Source: Pseudoscleropodium purum
Lineage: Eukaryota; Streptophyta; Bryopsida; Hypnales; Brachytheciaceae
Direction of reading: 5' to 3'
DNA length: 64,000 bases
NCBI GenBank assembly: GCA_963969395.1
Contig: OZ017805.1
Location: 8,928,001-8,992,000, forward strand
The position numbers were made by a program, and so were the translations under genes. Below, one piece after another: positions 1 through 13,700 of this stretch (position 1 is the stretch's first letter; the number at the start of each line of letters is the position of its first letter). The notes beneath the pieces are model-generated. The model was not told where the DNA came from and did not search any database. It worked only from the letters and a program-made list of their open reading frames with translations.

Positions 1-250
1 TTGCAATTACGCAAATAACACGCACAAGATTACGGCACTAGGAGAATCTCGACAATTTTCACTTTCGGAGCGCACACTGAGAGAGGGAGAGGGATTTAAA
101 TTCAGGGAGGGGAGGAAGATCGGAAGCGGGAGGAGTTGCACAGGCAGCGCTTCCGATCTCATCCGCAACCCTATCTTTCTCCTTGTTCTCTTTTCCTTAT
201 CTCTTCCTTTTTCTTTATCTTTATTGCTTTTCTTTAACTAGCTTGTCTTT
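1..250 (-). promoter_or_regulatory. GC-richer edge segment, possible leftward promoter or LTR end
   Basis: This segment is clearly GC-richer than the DNA that follows. On the minus strand it holds a TATA-like TTTAAAT (about 93-100) with a pyrimidine-rich CTCTCCCTCTCTC just downstream, as in plant core promoters or LTR U3/R junctions. From about 160 to 250 the plus strand is a pyrimidine-rich tract. Anything driven from here would lie left of the window, so it cannot be tested. It could equally be the end of an LTR or an ordinary gene promoter. Confidence 0.2.
117..159. repeat. 12-bp perfect inverted repeat with 19-bp spacer
   Basis: AGATCGGAAGCG at 117-128 is exactly inverted as CGCTTCCGATCT at 148-159. 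It would form a strong hairpin. Its function is unknown. It resembles a common sequencing adapter but is not identical to it. Confidence 0.6.
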
Positions 251-504
251 TATTTTATTTTATTTTAACTGTTGTTTCTACTATAAACCAAAGTATCTTT
301 TGACTTTTTGGAACTTTTAGTGTACTTTGGACTATTTTAACACTAAATACTCAAAATATATATAAATAATATAGGAAATGTCATAGAAACTCAAAAAAGT
401 TCTACAAAAAGCTGAAAAGCTAGACTACAACTATTAACTTCTAGTACTAATAAAATCATTGAGAGATGATGCATCTTCTAAATCTAAAAGATACAATTTC
501 TAGA

Positions 505-3500
505 CTAGATTATAAGATATAGTAATAGTAGAAATAATTGTATCTATGTCTATCCATCTACAATCTATAAGGTCTTATTTAAATTTGAATTGACTTGGAA
601 CCTTTCTAAACCATTGCATAAAAACCATGAAGGATGGACTACTTATGTTTTTTTTACATGAATTCACTTGGCAATTTTGAAGGTCAATTAGTTGGCGAGA
701 GGTTCTCCACTTGGCTCCAACTTTCCTTCTAATTTTTTGTACTTGCCCCACCCACCATGTCCCTTCATCCACACCATTTAAGACACAAGTGAGAGTACCG
801 CCCTTTGAAGGTTGTTCTCTTTTTCTCTTTAGAGCTACTTTCACTATAGATGATATAGTGGTTGTATTGTGTTGCAAAAAATAAACACCTGCATCTAATC
901 CCAACCCCAAAAGCATGGACGAACAAGACGAAGTAGTTGCAAGATATTATTAAAATAAATTGAATTTTTTACTCTAATTAATCTATCTTTTGATAGAAAG
1001 AGGTTTCCATTGAGTTAAGAGACTAAGATGGACTTATAAATTTGGTTACCTTTGTACACTACGTGAAGAATAACTTTTTCCAAATTTTGGGTCTTTCCAT
1101 CCACTTGTACTTCCATTTCTAACAAAGCTTTTGATATAGCATCCTTTGTCTCATCTTCTAAAAATAGAAGGGGGTTTGGTATGTCATCATCAACTACATC
1201 TTCTTCCAAGTTTGATAGTGGATTTTCAAGAGCAATGTCTTCCATTGCATTAACTACAACATCTCTTAAATTTTTCCGAAGGACCTCTAAATCTCCATTT
1301 TCACCTGCAACATGTCTTTTTCTAGCAACAAATGCAAGGTGTTTCAAATCAGCCTTTTTCAACACCTATAGAGTGTAGAACCAAGCTTTGGTATATGAAG
1401 GGACCTTTTCAAGATTTAAAGAATTTTTTGAGCTTCTTTAAATCCCTCCTTTAGAGTTGATACTACTATATCGTTTGTAGCAATTTTACTATAGTCACCA
1501 AGATTACATCTTACCTCGGATCCTACAAGCAAATTTAAAGACTCCCAAACATTTTCCATCTTATTATGGATACATCCAAACTCCAAGACATTATCTTGAT
1601 ATTCTAAATCCGCTAAATGATTAGTAGTATTAGCTGTGCTTACTAATTCATAAAAATCATATGCACGTTCAAGACCTACCATACTACCTATTTTAGAAAA
1701 GAAAATTTCACAGGCATCACTACCAGTAAGATGAAGTGGCACCAAAAGGTGCAGATATTGATCTCTAAAATGAAAAATCAATAATACAACAAAGTGGCAT
1801 GATCATTGAACATCCACAAAGCATTGTGGACTTAAAAAATTCTCTTGTAATATAGGCTTTTTAGAGTTGCCAGCTACACCATGATTTCCATGTGTGAACT
1901 AAAGATGCTACAATCGAAAAAAGAAATACACCTTTGCTGCTAATACCAATCTTGACTTGAGATCATGCCTAAGGGATAAAAAAACATCTATATATTCCCC
2001 ACAAATTTACAAATAAATCTCAGTGCCAAGTGTACATTCTTGATGTACCTCAAGAGTTACTCAGAGAAGTACCAAACAATGTCTTGTCTTTGTTTGATAG
2101 ATCCTTTGTGCAAACGCCCAATTCTGTCGATGACTTCTCTATATATCTTCCAACTTAAGACCATGTTCATCATAAACCTACTTATTATAAATTAATCCCA
2201 AATGTTCCAAAGCACATACATCACAACCAAGTTGCACGATACGAACAGGCGAATCCAAAAGGTTGACAAGTTTTTTGCCATTGTAGATGAAATCTTGATC
2301 ATATAAACTAGACGCTTCTCCTGTTGGGTCCAATCTTGCAGTGAAAAGCCAACCTACCCAATCCACCTTCAACCTTGTCCCTTCACAACATCAATAATCT
2401 TCCAACATTAATTGTTGTCATCTAGAATCACCATCACTGGAATGGCCCACTATTGGTCCAATAGTTTCTTTGCAAATTTCCTCCCATAATTGATCAATTA
2501 GCCTCCATTGTTTCCTCACCCACCCACTATCAAAACAATTGTAAGTACATCAGACTACTAGAACAAGATGTGGTAGACTTACATGTAAAGGATTGACAAC
2601 AACCACTTGAGCAAATCCACCAATTTTATTGTTACAAAAGCTTTCAAGAATCTTATTATATCCTAACTCTTCTGAACCCACTATAGGTTTGTAAACACTA
2701 ATACATACATGATTGGAACTAGGTCCGCAAAAACTAGCTAATATATTCCACTTTTGCTCATATACTATCCTAGCCTGAACTTTTGTCTCATCTTCGGCTA
2801 AAATGATAGGCACTAGCCCTAGTATGTCGTGAGCTTTTTTAGCATCTTTGTAAATACTAGCTATAGTTTGAAAAATGACTGCATGTTCCTCAAGGACGAA
2901 GTGAATTCTTTTTTTAGCATCTCTTTTAACTTAACTGTAAGAAGGTCCAACTTAATTCAAAAAAAAAAATCACACATTCTTCTACCACCGTACATCTTCA
3001 TAGTTTGTACAAAACATTTGGAATTCTCAAAAAATCTAAAATCTTGCTTTTTGCGACTCAAATTTGCTACTACATCACCCACGAAGTCCCATAGAGCTTG
3101 CTTACTTCCAAAAGCACCTGTCCTATGGGCAAATAGGATATTAGTACAAAACTTTACCAAATTATGTTCAGTTGAGACATTTTTAACTAACTGATGTAAG
3201 GTTGGTCTGGTTACTCTAATTTGTGCTAGCTTTACCTTTGTAGCCCAATGATGCAACTTTTCATGTTTAAACTTCCTAGACAAGTCTCTAGTATGGGATG
3301 ACAATTCATATAACAATAGATATCCTATTCAAATCCCTAATCTAGTATTATGATAACCCTTCTTTTGAAGACTATGGTCTTCATGCACAACCTTCATTCT
3401 AAAGTTTGCTTCAAGAGGGATTTGAGCACAATTAGGACAAGTAAACTCTACCCAAGGCTCTTGTATGGGTGAGAAATGAAGACAAGCTTGATGCCTAAAC

Positions 3501-5000
3501 GTACCATTGATCTTGATACATTCTCCACCTACAACAATAGTTCCTTGCAAATGAGGCTCACAAAACCATAGTTTCCTAGGATGAACATCATTTAGCAAAA
3601 ACTGTACATGAAAATTCTTCCTAGCATACTCATAGGTTGGTCCTCTAAATCCCCAAAAAATATAATGGTTCAAATGAGATTGGCTCCATGACAAACATTC
3701 ACTTGCCTCCATACCAATAGTTGCTCCAATATACCAAGAATGCAAATCTTTTTGATTTGAATGTAAGCTTTTTTATGAAGATCAACTTAGCCTTCTTCTC
3801 TTGCCACTTAAGAGTGCTTTAGTTGCACCTCTTGAATTGTAGATTGCCTTTTCGTATTTAGTACCACCAAGATGATTGCGTAGATTGGCTTCTAAATTTT
3901 TTTTAAGTGGGCACAATGAGAAAAAATCATTGCAGTAAACACATTTGACTTTAAACCAAAAACACCTAGCATTATTAGCTTTGGGATCACCAATTAGAAT
4001 GAATGTTTGGTTTTCATCTTTAACATCTACATTCACATTCTCAAAAATGTTGACCCCTTCTTGAATTACTCGATGATGGTTAGTTGATGTAAGAATGAGT
4101 GGCTTGCCTTTTGCTGCAGATTGAGGGTGCTAACACCAATCTACACCCTTCCTCCTACACCAATTCCAAATATGTTAGACACTCATAATGTGTGAATTTT
4201 TGAAATTCGAAAAAAGATTTATCGCCCTGTCTTTTGAATGCACCCCGATCTTGCCACCAAAATCTTTGTCGCATTCACAACAATACATAATGACAATATA
4301 GCCTCATTGTCTTTGTCCCAAGATTTAAATTTCATTCATGATCTTGCAAAGATATGTATTGCAATTCTTTACACAACTTTTCTTCTCCTTTGAGATATAT
4401 TTCCATTACTTCCTTGTTGATGAGTTTTGATTTCAAAGGATTCTCCAAACTCTCTTCATTTGGCCCCGATCCACTCATTATGAAACACAAAGATGGACTC
4501 ACCAGATTTGTTGAGGTCATGATGGGTTCAACTCTTATTTCCAAATCTCCATCATCAACATCATTGAGAATGTTTTTTTCATTTGAATGAAAAACATGTG
4601 TAGCATCTTTGAGACGCCGCTACTTTAAAGGTCCATCTTCAATATCTTCAACAGGAATGAGGTACACATCCTCTAGAACAATATTCAAACGTTCAAACTT
4701 CACACTAATTCTACATCCTTCTTCCAGATCCTAAAAATTGAATGGCCACACAACCACCTCATAAGATTCCAATTGAACATGCAAATCACCATAACTAGCT
4801 CACTCGTTATACATCATTGGACTCACTTTTTTTGGCACAACACCTTCACCATTAATAGACCATATTCTAATCTTTGTAGTCATGACGCCAAACCACAAAA
4901 AATAATGTTGCTACCTCAAGTGGTGTGTTCTGTCATCCTATTGATACATCACAAATTGAAAACGCTTGAGATTGATAAAATTGCATTCAAAAAAATGAAC
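505..5000 (-). pseudogene. Decayed transposase-like gene (unnamed plant mobile-element family)
   Basis: Reading the minus strand from 5000 down to about 505, coding-like blocks follow one another with repeated stops and frameshifts, so this is a relic. Blocks in order: an acidic N-terminal region (5000-4330); a C2H2/BED-like zinc-finger segment with CVYC...LRNHLGG (4036-3782); a block with FTCPNC (3745-3329); a basic helical block (3316-2957); an acidic block AEDETKVQARI (2813-2550), which I read as possibly the first part of a DDE-type core; a block ending VRIVQLGCDVCALEHLGLIY (2372-2178); a block with HLTGSDACEIFFSKIG (1781-1416); and a C-terminal block with DEGTWWVGQVQKIRRKVG (916-575), whose reading continues to about 505. 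I recognise this block order from uncharacterised transposase-like proteins of plants, but I cannot name the superfamily. No terminal inverted repeats or target duplication were found. A single surviving copy appears in the window. Confidence 0.65.
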
Positions 5001-5019
5001 GTCAAGTTTGACTTCATAT

Positions 5020-6850
5020 AATACAACTAAATAAATTGGGATTCAAATAATGAAATGCATTGAAAATAACTAAAACTGCTTACAATCTCTTGAAAAGAAA
5101 GAGATAGCGGTAGAATTTTACCATTTCCAAATGATAACCGTATTGAAAAATCAAATGTAACTAAAGTAGGACTAAATTTTAATTACAATCAATGAAGATA
5201 AGGTATGTGTTGATTCCAAAAGCAATCAAAATGAACCAAAGGTACTTCAACTTGAACCTCCTCTTCAAACCTATTCCAAAAATATGAAAGGACTTTTTGG
5301 CTTTAAAGCCTTGAGAAACTATCCACCCTTTCAAATTGCTCATAAATCCTATTTCACTACACTACAAATTGTTGTTATTAATTATTTCAACCCAAAACAT
5401 CAATGAAATAGTAATTCAATACTAATAATAGGTTCATTCAAACAATAGGAATCCAAACTTGATGTACTTCAAAGCACAATGAATTTCCAAAGGCAAATGA
5501 ATATGTATCAATAATATTTTAAGTTGAAGTACTTACCTTTTGGGCATGAAAAATATCTTGCACTTTTGATATAATCTTCACAAGGATCCTTTGGACTTGC
5601 CTAAATCAATTGATAGTGCACTTGGAAAGTTAGCTTGTATATAAAATTAGCTACAACATATTTAGGCATATTCCAAACATAAAAATACCAACACACGTAT
5701 AGACATTTTCAAATGTTTACACACTTTCATATGGATAAAATACCAAGTCCATTAATATGAATTTGATATTAAATTCATGTAAAATCTGAATAACTAGTTG
5801 TAATCAACACAACACTTTTTAAAGATATGAAAATTGCAAAAAATAGTGTTTTGCATGTGCATACTTCAAAACAAGAGTTTTATATGCTATTGTAAAGGTC
5901 AATAAAGAAGCAAAGAGAGAAGCAAAGAGAGAAGGAATACATTAGCAATCTAGGGAAGCATATAAATTGACTAACCTTAGTGGTGGTAGACAATTCAATT
6001 GTGTACCATTGTACCTTCTATAGATTGAAATTGTGAAGAGTGTTAATATAGGTACAAGAAGTACAATCTAAAGTGACGGACGTTTTCATAGGAAGAAGCA
6101 AAAGATTGTTGCTATTTACGCAAGTGATTTTATTAATAGTTTCTTACTATGTAAACACATCCAAAGTAGCATGTGCACCAATAGAACAAGCAATTGAGGC
6201 AAAGAATTAGAACTTGAATCACAAAAAAATGCAAATTGAAGAAGGCATCGATGCTAACTTTTGAGATCAAAAGATGCAACCATTGAAAGAGTGAGGTGAG
6301 ACACTGGACTAGTGAAACCAAATTTCCAAATCTAAAACAAAAGAAAGGGTGCAAGCTTAATGTAGATTTCAACTGTTCAAACCTCGTTTTCTACGAGCTT
6401 GGAAGTAGTGGAATTTGGTGAAAGAATTTTTTGCACAATTCAAATGCGATACACAATCCTATAGAAAAGTGCTAATTCTAATTCCAAAACCTTATGCATT
6501 ATCAGACAAATAATCCTCACAATACAAAGTGCTTTCGATAAGAAGAAAAAACAAGTAGGGTGAGTACAGAACTTGTATAGAGAAAAAGCTAGACCATCTA
6601 GAAAAAAGGAGCCATGCCGAATGTACGTCTACCCTAGCCAAACTAGACTCCTGTAACTTAGGTGAGTACGTGATTTGTTAAATTATGATGAAATGACAGA
6701 TCACTCTAAAATAATTGCATTGCCTAAAATAAATTATTAAGGTATTTAGATGATCTGTCTTATCAAAATAAAATTTCCATTTATTTTATACAATGCAAAT
6801 AATCCCTAGGAAGATGAATCTATTTACATCCATAGAAATGGATGAAATTT
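5020..6850. other. AT-rich DNA, no feature seen
   Basis: Mostly AT-rich sequence with no coding block, tandem repeat or clear inverted repeat. The open frames here are short and show no recognisable motif. Confidence 0.5.
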
Positions 6851-6859
6851 ATAATCTAT

Positions 6860-7330
6860 GAATGAAATTTTGTTAATTCATCCAAAATGATGTACATTCA
6901 TCCAAAATTGAGTGCTATTGTCCTAGTAATTTGGTAGCAAACTAAATTTCAAAGTTTTAAATGAATAAGAAAATTGAATTAAATTGTTTTTTATTTTGAA
7001 AAACTCATAGCTTTAAATTTACACTATATGTCCAAACGCCACAAAACAAAGCCTTTTGCAATCCTTTGTACATAGAGCTTTCTATTCATGCTAATTTTAT
7101 GGCATTTGAATCTACGGTGTAGAAGTCATGGATTTCTCAAAATTAAAAAAATGAATTAGATTATCATTTATTTTGATAACTTTCACATTGCCTATCCAAA
7201 CACCACAAAACAAAACCCTTGCATTCCCTTGTGCATAGAGTTTTTATTTATTTGTACCAAGAATGCAACCTCTGACACTTTAATGTGAAATTTATTAAAT
7301 TTCAAAGTTTTACATGAATTAAGTCATGTA
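6860..7330. repeat. Two to three units of a ~165-bp tandem repeat
   Basis: The segment with CCAAACGCCACAAAACAAA at about 7032 recurs as CCAAACACCACAAAACAAA at about 7196, a spacing of 164 bp. The surrounding bases also align (TGAATTARATT...TTTATTTTGA upstream; TTTGTRCATAGAG downstream). Sequence between units has diverged considerably. Confidence 0.6.
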
Positions 7331-7339
7331 AATAAAAAT

Positions 7340-8990
7340 TATTTTGACTATTGAAATAATATAAGGCATACCAATTACTATGGAATTTCTTCCTTATTCT
7401 GGCACTACAAATGACAATAAATTAAATATTATAATTTTTGTAGATAAAAGCATGTGCATACCACATGTCAAAAAAAATTTGTAATTTTTTTGTAAAATTA
7501 AAAATACTTGTGATTTGTTTAAAGAAAGTGAAGAAAATTCATATTAAATTTAAAATGAGCTAAATAAATTTCAGATTTTTGTTATAGGTATACATTATAA
7601 TATAAAACATTGGTATGACATTTGCCAAATTTTTATATCTTCCTATAATTTGAAAATTAATAAACTATAATTATATTTGAGAACTTTACATTGCAATAAA
7701 GTACTCAATTCTATGAATTTTTCAAAATTTCAAATTAGAGTAGAAACTAAGCCTAGTAATCTTTGTTTCATTTGTTGCATTAAAATTTCCAAAAGACCAT
7801 TTGTATAGCTAAATTTGATATTTAAAATAGGCAACTAGGAGGTATCAAAATACACTCAAAAAGCTTCTTTGATGATTAATTATTAGCATCCTTTCTTATT
7901 TAAAAACTAATATCACCTCAATTAAAAAATTTCCACCACAATCTATTGTGCGCACTCTAAAAAGCATAAAAATAACTTGAATGAAAATTGTCGAATTGTC
8001 ATAAAGTGCAAGGATAATCTATTGAATTATTTATCAATTATATTTAACAGTGGTGGCATTTTAGAGGATTGGTTAATTTCATCCATATTGTGTTAATTCT
8101 TTAGTAGTCAAGTAACCACATTATGATCATTCTAGTGTACAAAATTCAAGCAAATAATATGAAATGTGTAAAGAACTAGAACTCATGTTCCTAATTTGAA
8201 TTAGGCCATTTATAATACACAACTATTGAAAGAAAAAAATCAATTTAGAGATAGTTCTTTAACCATCAAAATATATGAAAATACAGTACAATAAAATTGC
8301 ACATATTTAAAGGCACACGTTTATTTATTTATTTATATAATTAATTTTAAAGGCACATATTTTACAAATTTCATTTTTGAAAGTGCATAAATCAGATTTA
8401 AATACTCACTTAAGTATTCACTATGATTTTTCAATTCCACCATTGAATAATTCTCTAATTTAAAAAACATGCCCCTTCTCTAATTGAGTACACAATTGTA
8501 TGGTTTATTTTTATTTTAATCCATATTATTTTATTGATATCATTGATATCAATCTTGATAAAAAAAAAAATACTTGAATCTAGTGCATTAAGCTACAATA
8601 TCCACACATTAAATAGTTAAAAATGCATTCTTTTTCATTATTCTATGAAAAGGATCAAGGATTATATTCATTCGAAAATTGATTTTTTTCCTTCTCTAAT
8701 TTTCTTCATGCTAATTTATATCTATTTTCTTTTAAATCAAGGAATTTTTTAGTACCCTATTTTACATATAATGATCTTTCAAGAATTAAATCCAAACTAA
8801 AGTAGATCCAAATCATTTATAAATTTTTCCTTCAATGAATAAAATGCACTCTATATTTTAACTCATGTGGTTTTCTACTTTTCGCAGAGTGACCTCTTTG
8901 AGGTCACGCTATTTCATTTGGCTATTTTTATTTGTGAACTTCCCTTTCATGCATAAAATATCAACTCGTCAAAATTACAGGAATTTATTT
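7340..8990. other. AT-rich DNA with one small hairpin
   Basis: No coding block is visible. The only clear structure is GTGACCTC-TTT-GAGGTCAC at 8889-8907, a perfect 8-bp inverted repeat with a 3-base loop. Confidence 0.5.
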
Positions 8991-8999
8991 TAATTTTTT

Positions 9000-9600
9000 A
9001 GAGAATTATCTAATAACTTATGCAGAAGTTCAAGTTGACTTGATTTGAACTTGCTATTCAGTGGTATTGTAAATTTGCCTAATGAAAAACTTTGACGTCA
9101 ATTTAAGTCAAATAGACTTAAACTAAAAGATTTTTAATATTGGAGAATAGTCTGAATGTGAATAACCTTTACATACGTGAACTATGAACTTGAGTCGAAT
9201 ACACATGAATTCATTTGAATTTTTTTAGAAAATTATCTAACAACATATTCAAAAGATCAAACCCTAAACCTATGTCAAATCGACTTGAACTTGTTATTTA
9301 GTAGTATTGCAAATTTTCCAAACAAAAAATCTTTGATGTTAATTTAAGTCAAATTTACTTGAACTTAATGATTTGTAGTATTGGAAAATAGTCTAAAACA
9401 ACCATTGTTGATGGTTAATTTAAGTCAAATCGACTTAAAATTAAGGCATTCTACTATTGTAGAATTATGTCAAGCAACCATATGCAATGTCAATTCAAGT
9501 CGTATGAACTTGAATTTTAATGTGTCTTTATTTTACTATTTTGAGGTTAAGAATGTCTAATAACTTATTCACATTCAAGTCGACTCGACTTGAATACTTG
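9000..9600. repeat. Palindrome-bearing minisatellite, spacing ~70-80 bp
   Basis: Imperfect palindromes built on TCAAGTCGACTTGA recur at about 9029, 9104, 9285, 9342, 9421, 9492 and 9573. Neighbouring ones are mostly 70-80 bp apart. The best is at 9573-9595, with 11-base arms ATTCAAGTCGA and TCGACTTGAAT around a central C. A longer duplication is also visible: AATTATCTAATAACTTAT near 9004 recurs in diverged form about 230 bp later. Confidence 0.65.
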
Positions 9601-10710
9601 ATTCGAAAGTACTACAGGATTGTCAATTCTATCATTTGGAGAGGTCTTTTCTGTAAATCATGGCGCTTTTACCGAGATGATCGCATTCTGACTGTAGTGA
9701 TGGATTCCCATAAGGACACAACAACAATGATGAAATTGAGGAGTTACAACAATGCAATAGATATAGCAAACATTAGGTTTTGTCGTATAATGTACAAACA
9801 GTAAAGCAAAAACCATTTTAAGAGCATTGTGCAACATTCAACAATCTTGCATGCATTGATAGACGTGAAGTCAATGTCCGAATATAAGAAACCAATAAAT
9901 TGAATTTGAAGACAAACAGACCAAGAAACGATGCACTTCGTAAGTCCTCTCCTATCAAAAGGTTATGAAACTATTGTAACTCATGTGCAATGTGTTCCAA
10001 GCATGCAGCAAGGGGATTGTCTATAAAACATTCAAGCAACAAAGTTGACGTAGTTGAAGATAGAGAGAGAGGATTGAGAAAGCTAAATGCTGCAAGTACG
10101 AGAGAGAAACGAATGAAATGAAAATGAAAAATGCTTTGCCTGAGAGGAGAAAGACAAATGCTTGGAAGTGAGAAAGTGATGGTGGGAAGCGAGTAAAGGC
10201 ATCTTCTGGCTCACGGTAGCAAGGACTTCATAATTTCAAACAAATCTCATTGACAAATTTGTCATAGCTCATAGAGTTTATTTTAAATAATTCTAAAATA
10301 ACTTTTGTTTGTTTTCCTTCTTCCTTTTTCTAACACTAGTAAATTTTATGAGAAGTCTTCAAATTGCATACAAAAGCTACTCCAAATTTTTTTTCTACAC
10401 ATTCACTACAACCACAAGTAAAGGATGAAATCTGTAAAGAGAATTTTTTCTAGAAAGTGGCATTTTTGGTCTTTGTTGGCACTAAAATTAGGGCACATTC
10501 TTTCTATAGGGAGCCTAAAGTAGGTGAAAGAAGAATTTCCTAAGCGCATTGCATGGTCTCATTTTGTATAGGTTGCATCTTCCCATTCTAGGTACTGACA
10601 TTGAATTAGGCTTTTCTATGCATAATTTTCCCACCCTTCTCTAAAAAAATAGTTATAGTTTCCAATTTTTATGTTTTCTAGTTGAAGGATTTGGGATTGT
10701 AGGGTTTGGA

Positions 10711-10750
10711 TTTAGGGTTTAGGGTTTGAGGGTTAGGGTTTAGGGTTTAG
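10711..10750 (+). repeat. Interstitial telomere-like tract (TTTAGGG)
   Basis: About five consecutive plant-type telomere heptamers, two of them exact and the others with single changes, on the plus strand. The flanks are ordinary AT-rich DNA. Short tracts like this are usual in plant genomes and may mark old break repair, or simply the common AGGGTTT word. Confidence 0.65.
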
Positions 10751-10759
10751 AATGTTTGC

Positions 10760-13700
10760 ATTGGCTCGTAATACATGTAATTGATAAATTATGTTCATTT
10801 TTTTTAGAATTGAAAAGATGCATTTTTTTTAAGAAAATCTAAAAAGTGTTGATTTTGCCATTTTCAAAGACTATTTGAAGTTGATTGTTGTTATTCTATT
10901 TCTAAGTAATGAAGTAGTAAATTGGTTTCCACATTTCTAAAGATGCATAGAATGCAATGTAAAACAATACTACTATGGAGACTTCAGAACTAATCTTGTA
11001 AAATATGGAATACAAATAATACTTTGACAATTTAGATAAACTAGGGTAGTATAGAATATTTCTCAATATGATTTCGACCAAAATTTTTGTCTTCTATTTA
11101 ATAAATTATTTTTACATAGAATATTTATAATTTGTAGGTCTTTTCCAAACTATAAACATTTTAATCTTTAAATATTTTAACTTTTAAGACAATCACTTGT
11201 TGTTCATGATGTATTTAGGAATTGTTTTGAATGGAAACAATTCATTTTAGAACTAAAATACATCAATATTGTTTGGTTCAAGAATATTTAGAGTATAAAA
11301 CCTTCATAACCTATTGTATATAGAGGTTAGCAAAGAAGTTTAAGAGTTTGTAGCTAAAAGAGAATCACATTTTTGTGCACTTAGGATAGGTTTGCATTTA
11401 TATAATTCTTAGTGTTCAAATATCAAATCCTTAATTATTGAACTTTATTTTTTTTGCCAGGTCCGTAGGCAATCATGAATGTTATTTTAAAAATGTCCTA
11501 GTATTTCATCAATAAAATGAAACGAGGCTTGGTGACTTTTCATCTTTGTATGAATTAACTATAAATCTAGATTGTATAATTTTTTATTAATTGTACCCTC
11601 CTTTCATGATAAATTCAAAATTCATTGTATTGTCATTGATATAATTTCTTGCCCACCTTCAACTATAATAAATCATAGTGAATTCATTTCTTGTTAGAAT
11701 TTTTGTCAAAATCAAATTAGATAGAAAATATGTTTCTCATGAAATGAAATATTCTCATAAACCAATATTAAAATTATGTATTAGCAATAATTTACATTGA
11801 TAGATACATTGAAGTTAAGCGTCATTATCAAAGGAGTTCTAGAATTTTGAGTGGATAATATAGCAATAATGCATGAAGATAAATTTACAATAATTCTAGT
11901 ATTAGTTATTTTTGAAATAAGTACTAAGTGATACAATTTATTTTACTCCACATATTTTTTTTTCATTCTTGCATGTAGGTTGGGAATTATAATACAAAAT
12001 TTTGGCACATAGAACCTTCAAAATCTTATGGTGATAAACAATTCATAGTATTGTGTAATAATAATAAGAGATTCTTATTTCGAAATCATTTGTTATTTTT
12101 AATTTGGCCAAATATGATGTTTCACTAAATTTTGCTCAATTATGATTTCATATTTTTTATTAACGATTGATGCCTAGGAGAGTGAGAAGAAGCCACATGA
12201 AACTGAAATGGATTGAAGTTTGGCAACAAAATCAATCGCAAAGATTGAAAGTTATATTTACTTTAGAATTGGTTTCAATTTATATTTTCATTTAAAATAG
12301 AAATTATTTTATTTCAATATAGTATTAAAACTATTCTTCAAATTAGGTTTTGTTATGGTTGGAAAATAACTATAGTACTCTTATTCATTTTATTTTACAT
12401 TTGATGTAGGATGTTCTTGTATTTAATGAAGTTTTTGAAAAATACAGAAACCACTTTTCTTTGAAAGTTTTCTTTTTAAATTTTGAATCCAATTTTGAAC
12501 ATTCTTATTGTGACTTCCTATTCATTTTTTAATTTTGTAACATAATTTAAAGTCTAATAATGTAGTACAAGGTAGACTTAATACCCATTAATTGACCTTT
12601 ATGCCATTTCTTCCTTGTGCATACATAGAGCACATTGTAGAAGGAAAAAAATGTGCACCATTGATATGAGTAGATAGAAATAATGGAGTTTTACCGTTTT
12701 AGGGTAGAAATGGGTGCATGTAATATAATTAGTAGAAAAAAAGACAAGTTGAATACTTACATGAAAATTTGATCATTAATAACACCTACCAAAACTAAAT
12801 CTCTTCTAATTCATGGCATTTTTTACAAAAATTTGAAATACTTATAATAATACTCCAAATTTATTTTAACCATGGCATTTTGAAGTGTAGGAAAAAACCT
12901 TTGATTGGGCATTACTACTAGTATAGAAAGCAATAGAGACTTTACTTGATCATTTATTACTAGTAGAAAAAATTTCAAAATATATAATAATGTTTAATAT
13001 GAATTATATAGAATTGAAGTAAGCTTCTTTATCATTTTTTTGGATTATAAAAACTACTATCTTGAATTGCAAAGCTTACAAAATATGCCTTTTTCAGTAA
13101 TTGATATTATTTCAATTATTGATACTCTGATTACCAATTTTGGTGAATAAAAGCTTTGCCCCTACCTTTGCATGTAATTATAAGAACACATAGTAAAGAT
13201 TGATGATTCGCAAATTATAAACTATAAAATTTTAGGCTTTTGGAATTTTAATTGTAAAGATTCCAAAACCCTTTCATTTATTTAATTATTGTTTATCTTA
13301 AAACTTTTCATTTCAATTTGTAGTGTACATTGTATGAAATAGTCTTTATAATTACTTTTCTTTTAATATTACTAAATCTACCATTCTCAAGAATTATCCA
13401 TTCACTTGACTATAAATTATTTTAGGCATACCTATACAATTCAAGTACTTCTATTTGAAGGAATAATTTACATTTATAAAAATCATTGAATGTGTCTATA
13501 TATGATTAAGAAACATTCAAAATGGTAATTTTAGTACATTTGGATTTGTTCATAAATAATTAACATTTATTTACACAAATCATGTAAATTGAATATATAC
13601 ATAAAAAACATTTTGATATTCATATAGAAATAGTGGTCAAATAAGGCCATTAGGTTGAAGGCTACACTTTTAAGGAATTTTTTTATAATATATTTTGGAT

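Noticed and set aside
117..159. Sequencing-adapter contamination (AGATCGGAAG-like words in both orientations)
   Set aside because: The words are AGATCGGAAGCG and CGCTTCCGATCT; the usual adapter continues AGATCGGAAGAGC. The mismatch and the surrounding compatible genomic sequence argue against contamination.
9520..9804. 94-codon plus-strand open frame
   Set aside because: Its first part runs through a palindrome repeat, it has no recognisable motif, and it has no coding neighbours. I could not support it as a gene.
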